Notes: generated from the sequence alone by a model not told the origin. DNA of 64,000 nt from Acidimicrobiales bacterium (GCA_041394265.1 JAWKIO010000005.1:992001-1056000), one strand, 5' to 3'. Numbered from the stretch's first letter, positions 50,235 to 58,564 are shown. Numbers and translations are program-made.

Positions 50235-51347
50235 CTAGCGAGGTTCGCGAGGAAGCCCGAGGACTCGCTCGCCGAGGATGTTGCGCATGATGTTCGAGGT
50301 GCCACCCATGATCGTGTAGCCGGGTGCGTAGAGCAGGCCCTTCGTCCACTCCGACTCGACCAGCGCCGAGGCGCCGAGCACCCGAGAGGCGAAGTCGGCG
50401 ACCCGCACCTCGTGCTCGGTACAGAACGCCTTCGTTGCGGCGCTGAACCCTTCAGGCGCCTGCTTGAGCACCTCGCGGTAGACGAGGAGACGGCCGACGC
50501 GGTACTCAGTTTCGAGACGGGCGATCTCCTGGCGGACCAGCGGGTCGGTGGTGTCGGCCATGGCGACCGCATGATGGAACATGGCCCGGTTCGACACGAG
50601 ACGGTCGATGCCGCCCCGCTCGTGGGCGAGCTGCACCATGGTCTGCTTGAAGGCGTCGCCCTCGACCCCCACCAGGTTCTCGACCGGCACCCGCACGTCG
50701 GTGAAGTAGACCTCGCAGAAGTGGCGGTTGGTGGTCATGTCGGTGATCGGGCGGACCTCGATACCGGGGGTGTCCATCGGGACGATGATCTCGCTGATGC
50801 CCTTGTGGGGAGGGCCGCTCGAGTCGGTGCGGCAGATCAGGTAGCAGTAGTCGGCGACGTCACCGAAGCTGGTCCAGATCTTCTGGCCGTTGACCACGAA
50901 CTCGTCACCATCACGCACCGCCGAGGTCTTGAGTCCAGCGAGATCGGACCCAGCGTCGGGCTCGCTCATCCCAATACACCAGGTGGTCTCGCCGTTGAGC
51001 ATCCCGGGCAGGAACTCGGCGCGCTGGTCGTCGGTGCCGTAGGCGATGAGGGTGGGCCCCATCTGCCGGTCGGCGAACCACATGGCGGCGATGGGCGCGC
51101 CGGCGCTGATCATCTCCTCGGCCACGATCAGCCGTTCGATGCCGGGACGAGCGTGGCCGCCGAACTCCTTCGGCCAACCCATGCCGATCCAGCCCTCATC
51201 GGCCATCACCTTGGCGAAGTCCTTCGAGTAGCCATTGATCCAGCTGTCGTTGTGACGACCGAAGTCCTCGACGCCCTTGGCGGCGACTGCTGCGGCTCGG
51301 GCCCGAAGCGCCTCGAGCTCTTGACTCAACTGGAAACTCAAGCCCAC
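50235..51347 (-). CDS. Acyl-CoA dehydrogenase family protein
   Basis: A 370-residue flavoprotein. 'WIGMGWPKEFGGHARPGIERLIVAEEM', 'WCIGMSEPDAGSDLAGLKTSA' (FAD site) and 'VNGQKIWTSFGDVADYCYLICRT' are clear, and the C-terminal catalytic region 'GYTIMGGTSNIMRNILGERVLGLP' lacks the classic catalytic Glu consensus of short-chain enzymes. GTG 51347 follows AGGAAAGGGAAT. It dehydrogenates an acyl-CoA, in lipid or steroid-side-chain breakdown. The GntR gene lies upstream in the same direction with a 141-base gap. Confidence 0.93.
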   Translation of the reverse strand: MGLSFQLSQELEALRARAAAVAAKGVEDFGRHNDSWINGYSKDFAKVMADEGWIGMGWPKEFGGHARPGIERLIVAEEMISAGAPIAAMWFADRQMGPTLIAYGTDDQRAEFLPGMLNGETTWCIGMSEPDAGSDLAGLKTSAVRDGDEFVVNGQKIWTSFGDVADYCYLICRTDSSGPPHKGISEIIVPMDTPGIEVRPITDMTTNRHFCEVYFTDVRVPVENLVGVEGDAFKQTMVQLAHERGGIDRLVSNRAMFHHAVAMADTTDPLVRQEIARLETEYRVGRLLVYREVLKQAPEGFSAATKAFCTEHEVRVADFASRVLGASALVESEWTKGLLYAPGYTIMGGTSNIMRNILGERVLGLPREPR

Positions 51348-51488
51348 GAGACGATTCCCTTTCCTCCGCCCACCGATGCGGCAGGCGCCAGCCACCGCCC
51401 TTCGGCGGATCTCGAACTGTTCGATCCTAGGACACCGCCCACCGGTTCTTCGAACCTGGCGTCCACCGGGAGCGCTCTTGCTGGTCGA

Positions 51489-52250
51489 TCAGTCGGTTGC
51501 CGGCAGCAGTGCGCCCCGACCCCCATCGGACCAATCGGCGACGAAGCGGTAGCGGTCGCCCCGGATGATCGTGGTGCGCCACTCGACTGGCTGGTCATCA
51601 CGGCGACCCAAACGTTCGAGGAAGAACGCGGCTTCAGCCCGCTTCATCCCGAGCGTTGCCCGGTCCGCTGGCGTCGGGATCATCGGGGTGAGGCGCTCCC
51701 AGCCCTGGTTGGGCACCGGGGCACCGATCTTCGCCAGCTCGTCGTAGAGCGCGGTGTGGGTGAAGTCGAGCTCGAGCAGCGGACGAGCGGCAGCGGCAGG
51801 CATCCACGCCCGGTCGATGGCCAACGGTTCGCCACCGGCACAGCGCACGCGACCGAGCAGCACGAGCGGGGTGTCCTCGGGGAGTCCCAACCGGTCGGCG
51901 GCGATCGGATCGGTCACTTCTTCCAGCTCGACCACCTGGCTGTACTGGTCGGTACCCGACGCCTCGATGCTGCGGAAGAGGCTGTAGAGCGTTCCGAGCG
52001 ACTGCTCGAATTCGGTCCGATTCACCACGGTGCCACGGCCACGCTCACGCTTGAGCACGCCGGTCTTGTTGAGGTGACGGATCGCCTCGCGCACGGTGTG
52101 CCGACTCACCTCGTATTCCTCGGTCAGCACGAGGTCGGTGGGGAAGAACCCCTCGTCGAACTCGCCGCTGTCGAGCCGCCGCCGCAGATCGGCCTCGAGC
52201 TGCGCCCACAACGGCAGCGGCTGCGAGCGATCAGGTGCTTGTCGTGTCAT
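51489..52250 (-). CDS. GntR family transcriptional regulator (HutC/UTRA type)
   Basis: A 253-residue regulator. N-terminal winged helix: 'PLPLWAQLEADLRRRLDSGEFDEGFFPTDLVLTEEYEVSRHTVREAIRHL' with 'GRGTVV'. The UTRA effector domain follows ('GTDQYSQVVELEEV', 'IAVDRAWMPA', 'TIIRGDRYRFVADW'). GGAGGTACC precedes the ATG. It probably regulates the downstream acyl-CoA dehydrogenase and LLM genes and its own promoter, where a GTGCAC direct repeat and a 10-bp inverted repeat occur. Confidence 0.93.
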   Translation of the reverse strand: MTRQAPDRSQPLPLWAQLEADLRRRLDSGEFDEGFFPTDLVLTEEYEVSRHTVREAIRHLNKTGVLKRERGRGTVVNRTEFEQSLGTLYSLFRSIEASGTDQYSQVVELEEVTDPIAADRLGLPEDTPLVLLGRVRCAGGEPLAIDRAWMPAAAARPLLELDFTHTALYDELAKIGAPVPNQGWERLTPMIPTPADRATLGMKRAEAAFFLERLGRRDDQPVEWRTTIIRGDRYRFVADWSDGGRGALLPATD

Positions 52251-52262
52251 CGGGGTACCTCC

Positions 52263-52379
52263 GTGCACCGTGCACTGCGTGGTGGTGCGCCGCGGCACGC
52301 CACCACATCGTCTGGACTTCAGAACATATCGTGTCGAAGGTACGGATGTTCGCACTTCAATGCAAAGATCTTCGACACG
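52263..52379. promoter_or_regulatory. Repeats upstream of the GntR gene
   Basis: GTGCACCGTGCAC (52263-52275) is a direct repeat of the palindrome GTGCAC just before the GntR ribosome site. CGTGTCGAAG (52330-52339) and CTTCGACACG (52370-52379) are a perfect 10-bp inverted repeat separated by 30 bases, nested in an AT-richer patch. One or both may be operators of GntR. The remaining gap to 52526 shows nothing else. Confidence 0.4.
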
Positions 52380-52526
52380 CGTGCGAGCGTGCTGCGAACT
52401 CCGCTACCTCGGTACCGCGAACGGCACCCTGGCATCGCAGTTCGGTCGACTACGTCTGCTCCAGGGCTGCTGTCGATGTGACGGAGTGCTCGGGACACCG
52501 TTGCACGAGCGGGATACCGTCGATGC

Positions 52527-53228
52527 GTGGCCATCATCCGTGTGAACGAGCCCTTCGCTGCGCTGCCGAAGGTGCCGACGCCGCACCGTTGTGCGGCGCC
52601 CGACGCGGAAGACCTCGAGGTCGATCGGGGCCTGCTCGAACTGAGCGGGGTGGATCTGCAATCCGGGAGCGTCGATTTCGACGAGATCACCGAGGCCGAA
52701 GACATGCTGATCGAGGATTCGATCGTGCATGGGGTCGACCTCACCCCGATGGGAGGTTCGACCCTCGACATCGTCCGGTCGAGTCTCGACCAGTGTGATC
52801 TCAGCCGCCTCACGGTCCGAAGCATCCGGGCTAGCCATGTCGTGGGCGCCAAGCTGGTCGGCACCGAACTGTCGGGGTCGCTCCTGACCGACGTGGTGTT
52901 CGAGCACTGCACGTTCCGCTACGCCAACCTTCGGATGGCCACCCTGCGGCGGGTTTGCTTCGCTGAGTGCCAGTTCGTCGACGTCGACGCCTTCGAGGCG
53001 ACCATGGAAGACGTCGACTTCGAGGGGTCGACGATCGCCGAGCTCAACGTCGACCGGCTCTCGGCGGCTCGGGTCGATCTCCGCCGAGCATCGACGATCG
53101 ATCTCACGGGAGTGGGGAACCTCCGAGGACTGCTCGTCGCCGAGGAACAGTTGCCCGCGTTGGCGTATCAGTTGGCAGCGGCCGCCGGGTTGGACATCGA
53201 GGCGTCAGCCGAGCAGGAGGCGTTGTAG
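52527..53228 (+). CDS. Pentapeptide-repeat-like protein
   Basis: A 233-residue protein with GTG start. Repeated A(D/N)LxX-like motifs ('LSRLTVRSIRASHVVGAKLVGTELSGSLLTDVVFEHCTFRYANLRMATLRRVCFAECQF', 'DVDFEGSTIAELNV') form an imperfect pentapeptide right-handed helix over about residues 25-200. Such proteins act as scaffolds, and some mimic DNA for gyrase protection, but no such role is shown here. It converges with the MetE-like gene. Confidence 0.82.
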   Translation: MAIIRVNEPFAALPKVPTPHRCAAPDAEDLEVDRGLLELSGVDLQSGSVDFDEITEAEDMLIEDSIVHGVDLTPMGGSTLDIVRSSLDQCDLSRLTVRSIRASHVVGAKLVGTELSGSLLTDVVFEHCTFRYANLRMATLRRVCFAECQFVDVDAFEATMEDVDFEGSTIAELNVDRLSAARVDLRRASTIDLTGVGNLRGLLVAEEQLPALAYQLAAAAGLDIEASAEQEAL

Positions 53229-53262
53229 GCGTCAGCCGACTCAGAGGCGTTGCAGGCGTCAG
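53217..53262. repeat. Duplicated 19-mer between convergent genes
   Basis: GAGGCGTTGTAGGCGTCAG (53217-53235) and GAGGCGTTGCAGGCGTCAG (53244-53262) differ at one base and are offset by 27. They cover the end of the pentapeptide gene and the stop of the MetE-like gene (53259). The origin is unknown. Confidence 0.75.
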
Positions 53263-54296
53263 GCCAGCTCGGCCCGGACCAGCGCAGCGCCTTCGGCCAT
53301 TGCCTGGAGCTTGGCCTTGGCTCGCGCTCGAGGGAGGTACTTCATGCCGCAGTCGGGCGACACCCACAGCTTCTCGGGAGCGATCACCTCGAGGGCGCGA
53401 CGGATGCGGGTGGCCACCTCGTCGGGTGTCTCCACCGTCTCCCGACCGAGGTCGATCACGCCGAGCACCACACCTCGCGGCGCCAGCTGCTCGATCACGT
53501 GCGGGTCGAGGTCGGGCTGAGCGGTCTCGATGGCGATGAAGTCGACGGGGATCTCGGCCAGTTCGGCGAAGAACGGGTAGCCGCCCTTCTTCTCGCTGAC
53601 GTAGGCGGCATACCCATAGCAGGTGTGCAGCGTGGTGGTGGTCTCGATGCCCGCCACGGCTCGGCTGATCGCCTCGACAGCGAACGCCGACGCCGATTCG
53701 GGATTGGCCTGCAGATAGGGCTCGTCGAGCTGGAGCACGTCGACACCAGCGGCCGCCAGGTCTCGAAGCTCGGCGTTCACGGCGTCGGCGTAGGCCAACG
53801 CCAGGGTTCGCTGATCGGGGTAGTACTGATTGTCTGCCAATTGCGAGAGCGTGAACGGACCGGGGACCGTGACCTTGGTGGCGGCCGTCGACCGCTTCAT
53901 CAAGAACTCGGCGGCGTCGAGTTCGATGGGGGCCGTTCGCACGATCGGCCCGTTCACGAGCGGTACCTCGGCCACGCCGCCGCGTCGGTTGACACCCTTG
54001 CCGATCACGTCGGGATCGACACCGCCCAACAGGTTGGCGAAGTGGTTGAAGTACGACTCTCGCCGGACCTCGCCATCGGTGATGACGTCGACGCCGGCGT
54101 CTTCCTGATCGTGGATGGCGACGAGCGTGGCCGCTTCGACCGCTTCATCGAGGTGTCCCGGGTCGACGTTCCAGACGTCGGAGGCCCGAACCCGGGGAAC
54201 GCCAACACCTCGCAGCCGCTCGTGGTCGATGAGCCAATCCGGTTGCGGGTAGCTGCCCATCACGGTGGTGGGTATGAGCGGGAGCGAAGCGGTCAT
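53259..54296 (-). CDS. MetE-like (cobalamin-independent methionine synthase C-terminal) protein
   Basis: A 345-residue protein with the MetE/UROD barrel: 'TTVMGSYPQPDWLI', 'DGEVRRESYFNHFANLLGG', 'LQLDEPYLQANPES', 'LHTCYGYAAYV' and 'WVSPDCGMKYLPRARAKAKL'. The zinc ligands His/Cys are in LHTC and DCG. It lacks the folate-binding N-terminal half of full MetE, so it is a zinc thiolate-alkyl transferase of unknown substrates, in a family that also includes epoxide:coenzyme M transferases. It is the last gene of the operon beginning at 57711. Confidence 0.85.
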   Translation of the reverse strand: MTASLPLIPTTVMGSYPQPDWLIDHERLRGVGVPRVRASDVWNVDPGHLDEAVEAATLVAIHDQEDAGVDVITDGEVRRESYFNHFANLLGGVDPDVIGKGVNRRGGVAEVPLVNGPIVRTAPIELDAAEFLMKRSTAATKVTVPGPFTLSQLADNQYYPDQRTLALAYADAVNAELRDLAAAGVDVLQLDEPYLQANPESASAFAVEAISRAVAGIETTTTLHTCYGYAAYVSEKKGGYPFFAELAEIPVDFIAIETAQPDLDPHVIEQLAPRGVVLGVIDLGRETVETPDEVATRIRRALEVIAPEKLWVSPDCGMKYLPRARAKAKLQAMAEGAALVRAELA

Positions 54297-54320
54297 GGTC
54301 GTGTCCTCGGGCGTCGGGGG

Positions 54321-55118
54321 TCAGGCGGAGCGGGGTGGCGGCGCGTAGTCGGTGTTGCGGTCGATGGTCATGTACATGTCGTTGGCCACGGGATCGACCA
54401 TCTCCTCGGCGAGGTGGCCGAGCAGACCAGCACATCGAGCGAGGAGGGCGAAGCCGCGCATCACACCGAGCGGAAGGTCGATGTCGGCCAATACCGCTCC
54501 ACACACGCCGGCACCGTTCAGCGGGAGGGTCTTCCCGAGCACGTCGGCGTGCACTCGCCCGATGGCGTCGAACAACTCGAGGTGCGGACCGAACTGGCCG
54601 TGTTCACGAGCGAGGCTCATCAGCACCGGCGTGCGCGGGTCTCCGTGTTTGTGCACGGGATGACCGAGACCGGGAACGAATCGTCCGGCGGCTCGGGTCG
54701 TCTCGACGATGGTGCGTGCAACGTCGTCCCAGCCGGCGTCGTCGGTCGGGCGTTGGTCGAGCTCGGCGAGCGCAGCGTCGAGGAAGAGTGCCGAGTCCTC
54801 GGTGACGCCGAGGAACCGGGACCCGCCCCCGAGCAGCCCGGCGGCGAGCGCTCCCTGGATCGAGTCGGGAGCGCTGAGGTAGGTGACCCTGGCGGCGATC
54901 GCCGTCGGCGTGAAGCCGTGGTCGGCCAGCGCAACGAGCACGGCTTCGAACATCGCCCGCTGCCCCGGTGTCGGGCGCCGCTTGGTGACGAGCCAATAGG
55001 CGAGTTCGCCGAACGTGATCTGGCCGAGCAGCTCCGATGCCAGGTCGTGACCGAGCAGGGTGATCGAGTCGAGATCGGAGGCACCGATGCCGGTGCGGTA
55101 GGTCATGGGTTCACTCAT
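54321..55118 (-). CDS. Short citrate-synthase-like protein (citryl-CoA lyase type)
   Basis: A 265-residue, C-terminal-only citrate-synthase relative. The family signature is 'VPGLGHPVHKHGDPRTPVLM' (catalytic His and DPR), with 'LPLNGAGVCGAVLADIDLPLGVMRGFALLARCAGLLGHLAEE' below it as in citrate synthases. The large N-terminal domain of citrate synthase is missing. Such forms are annotated as citryl-CoA lyase or citrate-lyase-like, splitting or forming a C-C bond next to a CoA thioester. ATG 55118 overlaps the CoA-transferase stop (ATGA), so the two are coupled. Confidence 0.8.
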   Translation of the reverse strand: MSEPMTYRTGIGASDLDSITLLGHDLASELLGQITFGELAYWLVTKRRPTPGQRAMFEAVLVALADHGFTPTAIAARVTYLSAPDSIQGALAAGLLGGGSRFLGVTEDSALFLDAALAELDQRPTDDAGWDDVARTIVETTRAAGRFVPGLGHPVHKHGDPRTPVLMSLAREHGQFGPHLELFDAIGRVHADVLGKTLPLNGAGVCGAVLADIDLPLGVMRGFALLARCAGLLGHLAEEMVDPVANDMYMTIDRNTDYAPPPRSA

Positions 55119-56308
55119 GCGCTGTGGCTTTCGTCTCGAGTGTCGGCCAGGTCGGATGGCGACGGCGCACCTGGGTCATCGAGCCAACGCAGCACTGCGT
55201 CGGTGTCCTGACCAAGTGCCGGAGGTGGGCGGTCGTAGCGTGGCGCCGTCGCGCTCATCGTGATCGGATTGCGGATGAGGCCGATGCCCTGCTCGCCCAT
55301 CCGGACGATCGGGTCGAGTCCGAGTTGCTCGGCGAGACCGACGCCCTCGGCGATGGAGTTGATCGGGCCGCACGGCACCCCGGCCTGGTTGAGTTGCAGG
55401 AAGAGATCGTCGGCCGACCACTCCGACAACGCCTCGAGCAGGATGGGGTGCAGTTCGTCTCGGTGGTTCGTGCGGTCGGCGTTGAGTCGGAACCGGTCGT
55501 CGTCGGCGAGCTCGGGACGACCGATCACCTTGGCGAACGCCCGGAACTGACGGTCGTTGCCAACGGCGACAATGACGTCGCGATCGGCCGTCGGCATCGG
55601 CTGATACGGATAGACACTCGGATGGGCGTTGCCCATGCGGAAGGGCACCTCGCCCGCGGCGGCGAACGCTCCGGAGTGATTCACCAGGCCCGACAGCGCC
55701 GACGAGAGCAGGTTCACCTCGACGTGCTGGCCTTCGCCCGTTGCGTTGCGATGCTGCAGCGCCGCCAGCACGCCGATCGTGCCGTGCATCCCGGTCATCA
55801 CGTCGAAGACCGAGATACCCGCTCGATACGGCGCGCCGTCGGGTTCGCCGGTCAGGCTCATGAGTCCGGACACGGCCTGCACCACGAGGTCGTAGCCGGG
55901 CAGGGCCGCTCCTCCGGCCGTCCCGAACCCGCTGATCGACAGATAGATCAGCGCGGGGTTGATGGCGTGGGCCGATTCGTAGTCGAGGCCGAACTTGGCC
56001 AGCCCCCCGACCTTGAAGTTCTCGATGACGATGTCGGCCCGACGGAACAGCTCGTGGACGACGGCGACGTCGTCCGGGTCGTTGTAGTCGAGCACGATCG
56101 AGTGCTTGTTCCGGTTGATCGACAGGTAGTAGGTGGCGACGCCGTCGAGCGCCGGTGGGGTCCAACTTCGGGTGTCGTCGCCGGCGGCGCTCTCGACCTT
56201 GATGACGGTGGCGCCCAGGTCGGCGAGCAGCATCGAGCAGTACGGGCCAGCGAGGACGCGAGAAAGGTCGGCGACAACGAGGCCGTCGAGGGGGCCGGTG
56301 GTGGTCAT
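55115..56308 (-). CDS. CaiB/BaiF (family III) CoA transferase
   Basis: A 397-residue enzyme. 'GLVVADLSRVLAGPYCSMLLADLGATVIKVESAAGDDTR' at the N-terminus, 'NKHSIVLDYNDPDD', the catalytic Asp in 'LPGYDLVVQAVSGLMSLTG', and 'GQHVEVNLLSSALSGL' are typical. It moves CoA between an acyl-CoA donor and a carboxylic acid. The ATG 56308 lies 14 bases after the IclR stop. Its coupling to the citrate-synthase-like gene suggests activation of a di- or tricarboxylate before C-C cleavage. Confidence 0.93.
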   Translation of the reverse strand: MTTTGPLDGLVVADLSRVLAGPYCSMLLADLGATVIKVESAAGDDTRSWTPPALDGVATYYLSINRNKHSIVLDYNDPDDVAVVHELFRRADIVIENFKVGGLAKFGLDYESAHAINPALIYLSISGFGTAGGAALPGYDLVVQAVSGLMSLTGEPDGAPYRAGISVFDVMTGMHGTIGVLAALQHRNATGEGQHVEVNLLSSALSGLVNHSGAFAAAGEVPFRMGNAHPSVYPYQPMPTADRDVIVAVGNDRQFRAFAKVIGRPELADDDRFRLNADRTNHRDELHPILLEALSEWSADDLFLQLNQAGVPCGPINSIAEGVGLAEQLGLDPIVRMGEQGIGLIRNPITMSATAPRYDRPPPALGQDTDAVLRWLDDPGAPSPSDLADTRDESHSA

Positions 56309-56321
56309 GAGGAACCGGGGG

Positions 56322-57176
56322 TCATGCTGAAGGGGCCTCCGCAATGGGGAGTCGGGACAGGTTGGACCACTCCGCCGAGACGTTTGCCGCCGTGTCGAGC
56401 AGGAGTGGGAGGTAGTCGTTGGTGAGGGTCTCGATCGACGTTTCCGCGGCATGCACCGTGACGTTCATGGCCGCGATGGCCCGACCGTCGGCGTCGCGCA
56501 CCGGTGCCGCCACCGAACGCACACCGAGCGACAGGATCTCGTCGGACAGTGCCCACCCTCGGGAGCGGATCTCGGCCAGGGAAGCGTCGAGCGCACGCCG
56601 ATCCAGCTCGACGCGTGGGCGCACGCCCGAGAGCGATGGCTCGGCCAGCAACTGATCGAGCTCGTCGGCTGATCGTTCCGCCAGCAGCACCCGACCCATC
56701 GAGGTGGCAGGCGCCGGGAACCGCGTGCCGATGGTGACGGCGAGGGCGATGATCTTCGGCACCGGCACCCGCGCCGTGTAGACGATGTCGCTGCCGTCGA
56801 GTTGAGCCATCGAGCTCGACTCGCCGGTCTGCCCGACCAGATCGACCATGTGGGGACGGGCGATGTCCCAGAGCCCCTGGGCGGCGATGACCGAGGTACC
56901 GAGCTCGAGCACCTTGGTGGTGAGCGAGTACTGGCCGTCGACCGACCGCACGTGTCCCAGCGCCTCCAGCGTCAGCAGGAGCCGACGAGCGGTAGGGCGA
57001 GCCAGACCGGTGGCGGTCGCAACATCACTGACGGTCATCGACAGCCGGGTCGGACCGAACGCCGTGATCACGTCGAGCCCCCGAGCGAGGGCCTCGACGA
57101 AGTCGCGACGGCCGACCGGCGAGACCACGGGGTTCGGTCGTCGACCAACTCCGACGACGGCGAGGTGCTCGCTCAC
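56322..57176 (-). CDS. IclR family transcriptional regulator
   Basis: A 284-residue protein with GTG start 4 bases after the VOC stop. Winged helix 'RLSMTVSDVATATGLARPTARRLLLTLEALGHV' then the IclR effector domain ('GESSSMAQLDGSDIVYTARVPV', 'PAPATSMGRVLLA', 'EILSLGVRSVAAPVRDADGRAIAAMNV'). It probably senses the substrate of the operon and controls it through a site near 57805-57831. Its position inside the operon makes an autoregulatory loop likely. Confidence 0.93.
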   Translation of the reverse strand: MSEHLAVVGVGRRPNPVVSPVGRRDFVEALARGLDVITAFGPTRLSMTVSDVATATGLARPTARRLLLTLEALGHVRSVDGQYSLTTKVLELGTSVIAAQGLWDIARPHMVDLVGQTGESSSMAQLDGSDIVYTARVPVPKIIALAVTIGTRFPAPATSMGRVLLAERSADELDQLLAEPSLSGVRPRVELDRRALDASLAEIRSRGWALSDEILSLGVRSVAAPVRDADGRAIAAMNVTVHAAETSIETLTNDYLPLLLDTAANVSAEWSNLSRLPIAEAPSA

Positions 57177-57180
57177 GCCC

Positions 57181-57711
57181 TCAGCGATAGGTGTTGTTCG
57201 AGGTGTGGTCGCCGGCAAGCCAGCGCTGCAGGGTTTCGTGGGCGTCGGCCCGCCGCTCGGCGGCGATCGAATCGGCCTCGGCGGTGTCGGCCGTGAACTC
57301 GACCAACATGCCATTGGGATCCTCGGTGTAGAGCGAGCGGCAATAGCCGTGCTCGAGCACGTAGGTGCCCTCGGGCTTCCAGTTCGCTTCGGTCAGGCGG
57401 CGCTCGAGTTCCGCCTGGCCCTCGGCGTCGACCTTCAACGCGATGTGGCGGAAGGGCGAGGGGGCGAGCTCCGGGTCGAAGAGGTCCTGGTCCTCCTTGT
57501 TGGCGAACTGGAAGAACGCCAACGCGCTCCCGTCGCCGAGCCCGAAGAAGGTGTGGCAGTACACCCGCTCGGCCCCAAACAACTCGTCGGTCTCGGACCA
57601 GGTGGCCAGGAGCGGGAACCCGAGGATGTCTTCGTAGAAGGCGCGGGTGGCTTCCTGGTCTTTGGTGACGTAGGCCGTGTGGTGCAGGCGCTGAGCAATG
57701 GGCGTGGACAT
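57181..57711 (-). CDS. VOC family protein
   Basis: A 176-residue VOC protein resembling the one at 39765: 'LHHTAYVTKDQEATRAFYEDILGFPLLATWSE', 'CHTFFGLGDGSALAFFQFAN', 'FRHIALKV', 'RSLYTEDPNGMLVEFTAD'. The metal ligands (His, His, Glu) are in place. It may be a dioxygenase, lyase or epimerase acting on the operon substrate. It is the first gene of the operon VOC-IclR-CoA transferase-lyase-MetE-like. Confidence 0.9.
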   Translation of the reverse strand: MSTPIAQRLHHTAYVTKDQEATRAFYEDILGFPLLATWSETDELFGAERVYCHTFFGLGDGSALAFFQFANKEDQDLFDPELAPSPFRHIALKVDAEGQAELERRLTEANWKPEGTYVLEHGYCRSLYTEDPNGMLVEFTADTAEADSIAAERRADAHETLQRWLAGDHTSNNTYR

Positions 57712-57804
57712 GGGTGGCTCCTGGGATCGAGACGGTGACGACCAGCGTGCGCAGAGCCTGGGAGCGGGCGAAGTGACCGTCGGGCTTGCGCTGTGTACGC
57801 AGAT

Positions 57805-57831
57805 CGGACACTATGCCGCACAGCGGACACT
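57805..57831. promoter_or_regulatory. Candidate IclR operator
   Basis: CGGACACT occurs at 57805-57812 and 57824-57831. Between them CCGC-ACA-GCGG (57816-57826) is a 4-bp palindrome, giving a TGCCGCACAGCGGACA block similar to reported TGTCCGC-N-GCGGACA IclR-family boxes. It is about 95-120 bases upstream of the VOC start. The left half is imperfect. Confidence 0.45.
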
Positions 57832-57954
57832 CGTCAAGAACTGAATGACACTGAATCGGTCCGGCTCTAGTGTTGGCGCTCGCCGACCCTCGCCGGACCC
57901 GTCCGCCGCTTGCTCGTCACTTCACACCACTGGCCATACCAACAGGAGTTCCTC

Positions 57955-58506
57955 ATGTCCCTCCCACTCGCCGCCGGTTCCTGGAGCATCGATCCCGTGC
58001 ACTCGGTGGTCCAGTTCTCGGTTCGTCATCTCGGCATCTCGAGCCTGCGAGGTCGATTCGGCGACGTCTCGGCCACGCTCGAGGTCGGCGACGACCTCGG
58101 CTCGAGTCAGCTGTCCGCCGCCATCGGCATGGGGTCGATCGATACCGGGAACGCCGACCGCGACGGTCACGTCCGTAGCTCCGACTTCTTCAACGCCGAC
58201 GTGAATCCGCAGATGACCTTCTCGTCGACCGCGATCGAGGACGCCGGCGACGGCACCTACCGAGTGTCCGGCGACCTCTCACTCAACGGCGTGAGCCAGA
58301 GCGAGACGCTCACGGTCAACTTCTTCGGCACCGAGGACAACCCGCTCGACGGGAGCGTTCGTGCCGGCTTCGAAGCCACCGGCGAGATCGACCGCACCGC
58401 CTACGGCATCGACTGGAACGTCCCGCTCGCGTCGGGCGGGATCATGCTCGGCAAGAAGGTGGGCATCACGATCGACGCCCAACTCGTCGGGCCCGCAGCG
58501 GACTGA
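57955..58506 (+). CDS. YceI family protein
   Basis: A 183-residue lipocalin-like protein without signal peptide. 'GSWSIDPVHSVVQFSVRHLGISSLRGRFG' is the family start (conserved HSxxxFxxxH), then 'GHVRSSDFFNADVNPQMTFSSTAIED' and the C-terminal 'WNVPLASGGIMLGKKVGITID'. YceI proteins bind lipid/isoprenoid chains; cytosolic forms are common in actinobacteria. ATG 57955 is at the fold start. A strong hairpin follows the stop. Confidence 0.93.
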   Translation: MSLPLAAGSWSIDPVHSVVQFSVRHLGISSLRGRFGDVSATLEVGDDLGSSQLSAAIGMGSIDTGNADRDGHVRSSDFFNADVNPQMTFSSTAIEDAGDGTYRVSGDLSLNGVSQSETLTVNFFGTEDNPLDGSVRAGFEATGEIDRTAYGIDWNVPLASGGIMLGKKVGITIDAQLVGPAAD

Positions 58507-58525
58507 GACTGGCGCCTGAGACCAA

Positions 58526-58558
58526 GGCCCGGCCGAGCGTCGTTCGCTCGGCCGGGCC
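58526..58558. terminator. Strong bidirectional terminator hairpin
   Basis: GGCCCGGCCGAGCG (58526-58539) pairs perfectly with 58545-58558 around a 5-nt loop (TCGTT). It lies between the YceI stop (58506) and the amidohydrolase stop (58565), convergent genes. No T-tract; strength of the 14-bp GC stem supports the call. Confidence 0.8.
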
Positions 58559-58564
58559 GAGTGC

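Noticed and set aside
50223..52481. Plus-strand frame of 752 codons
   Set aside because: Antisense to acyl-CoA dehydrogenase and GntR genes with clear signatures; an artefact of high GC.
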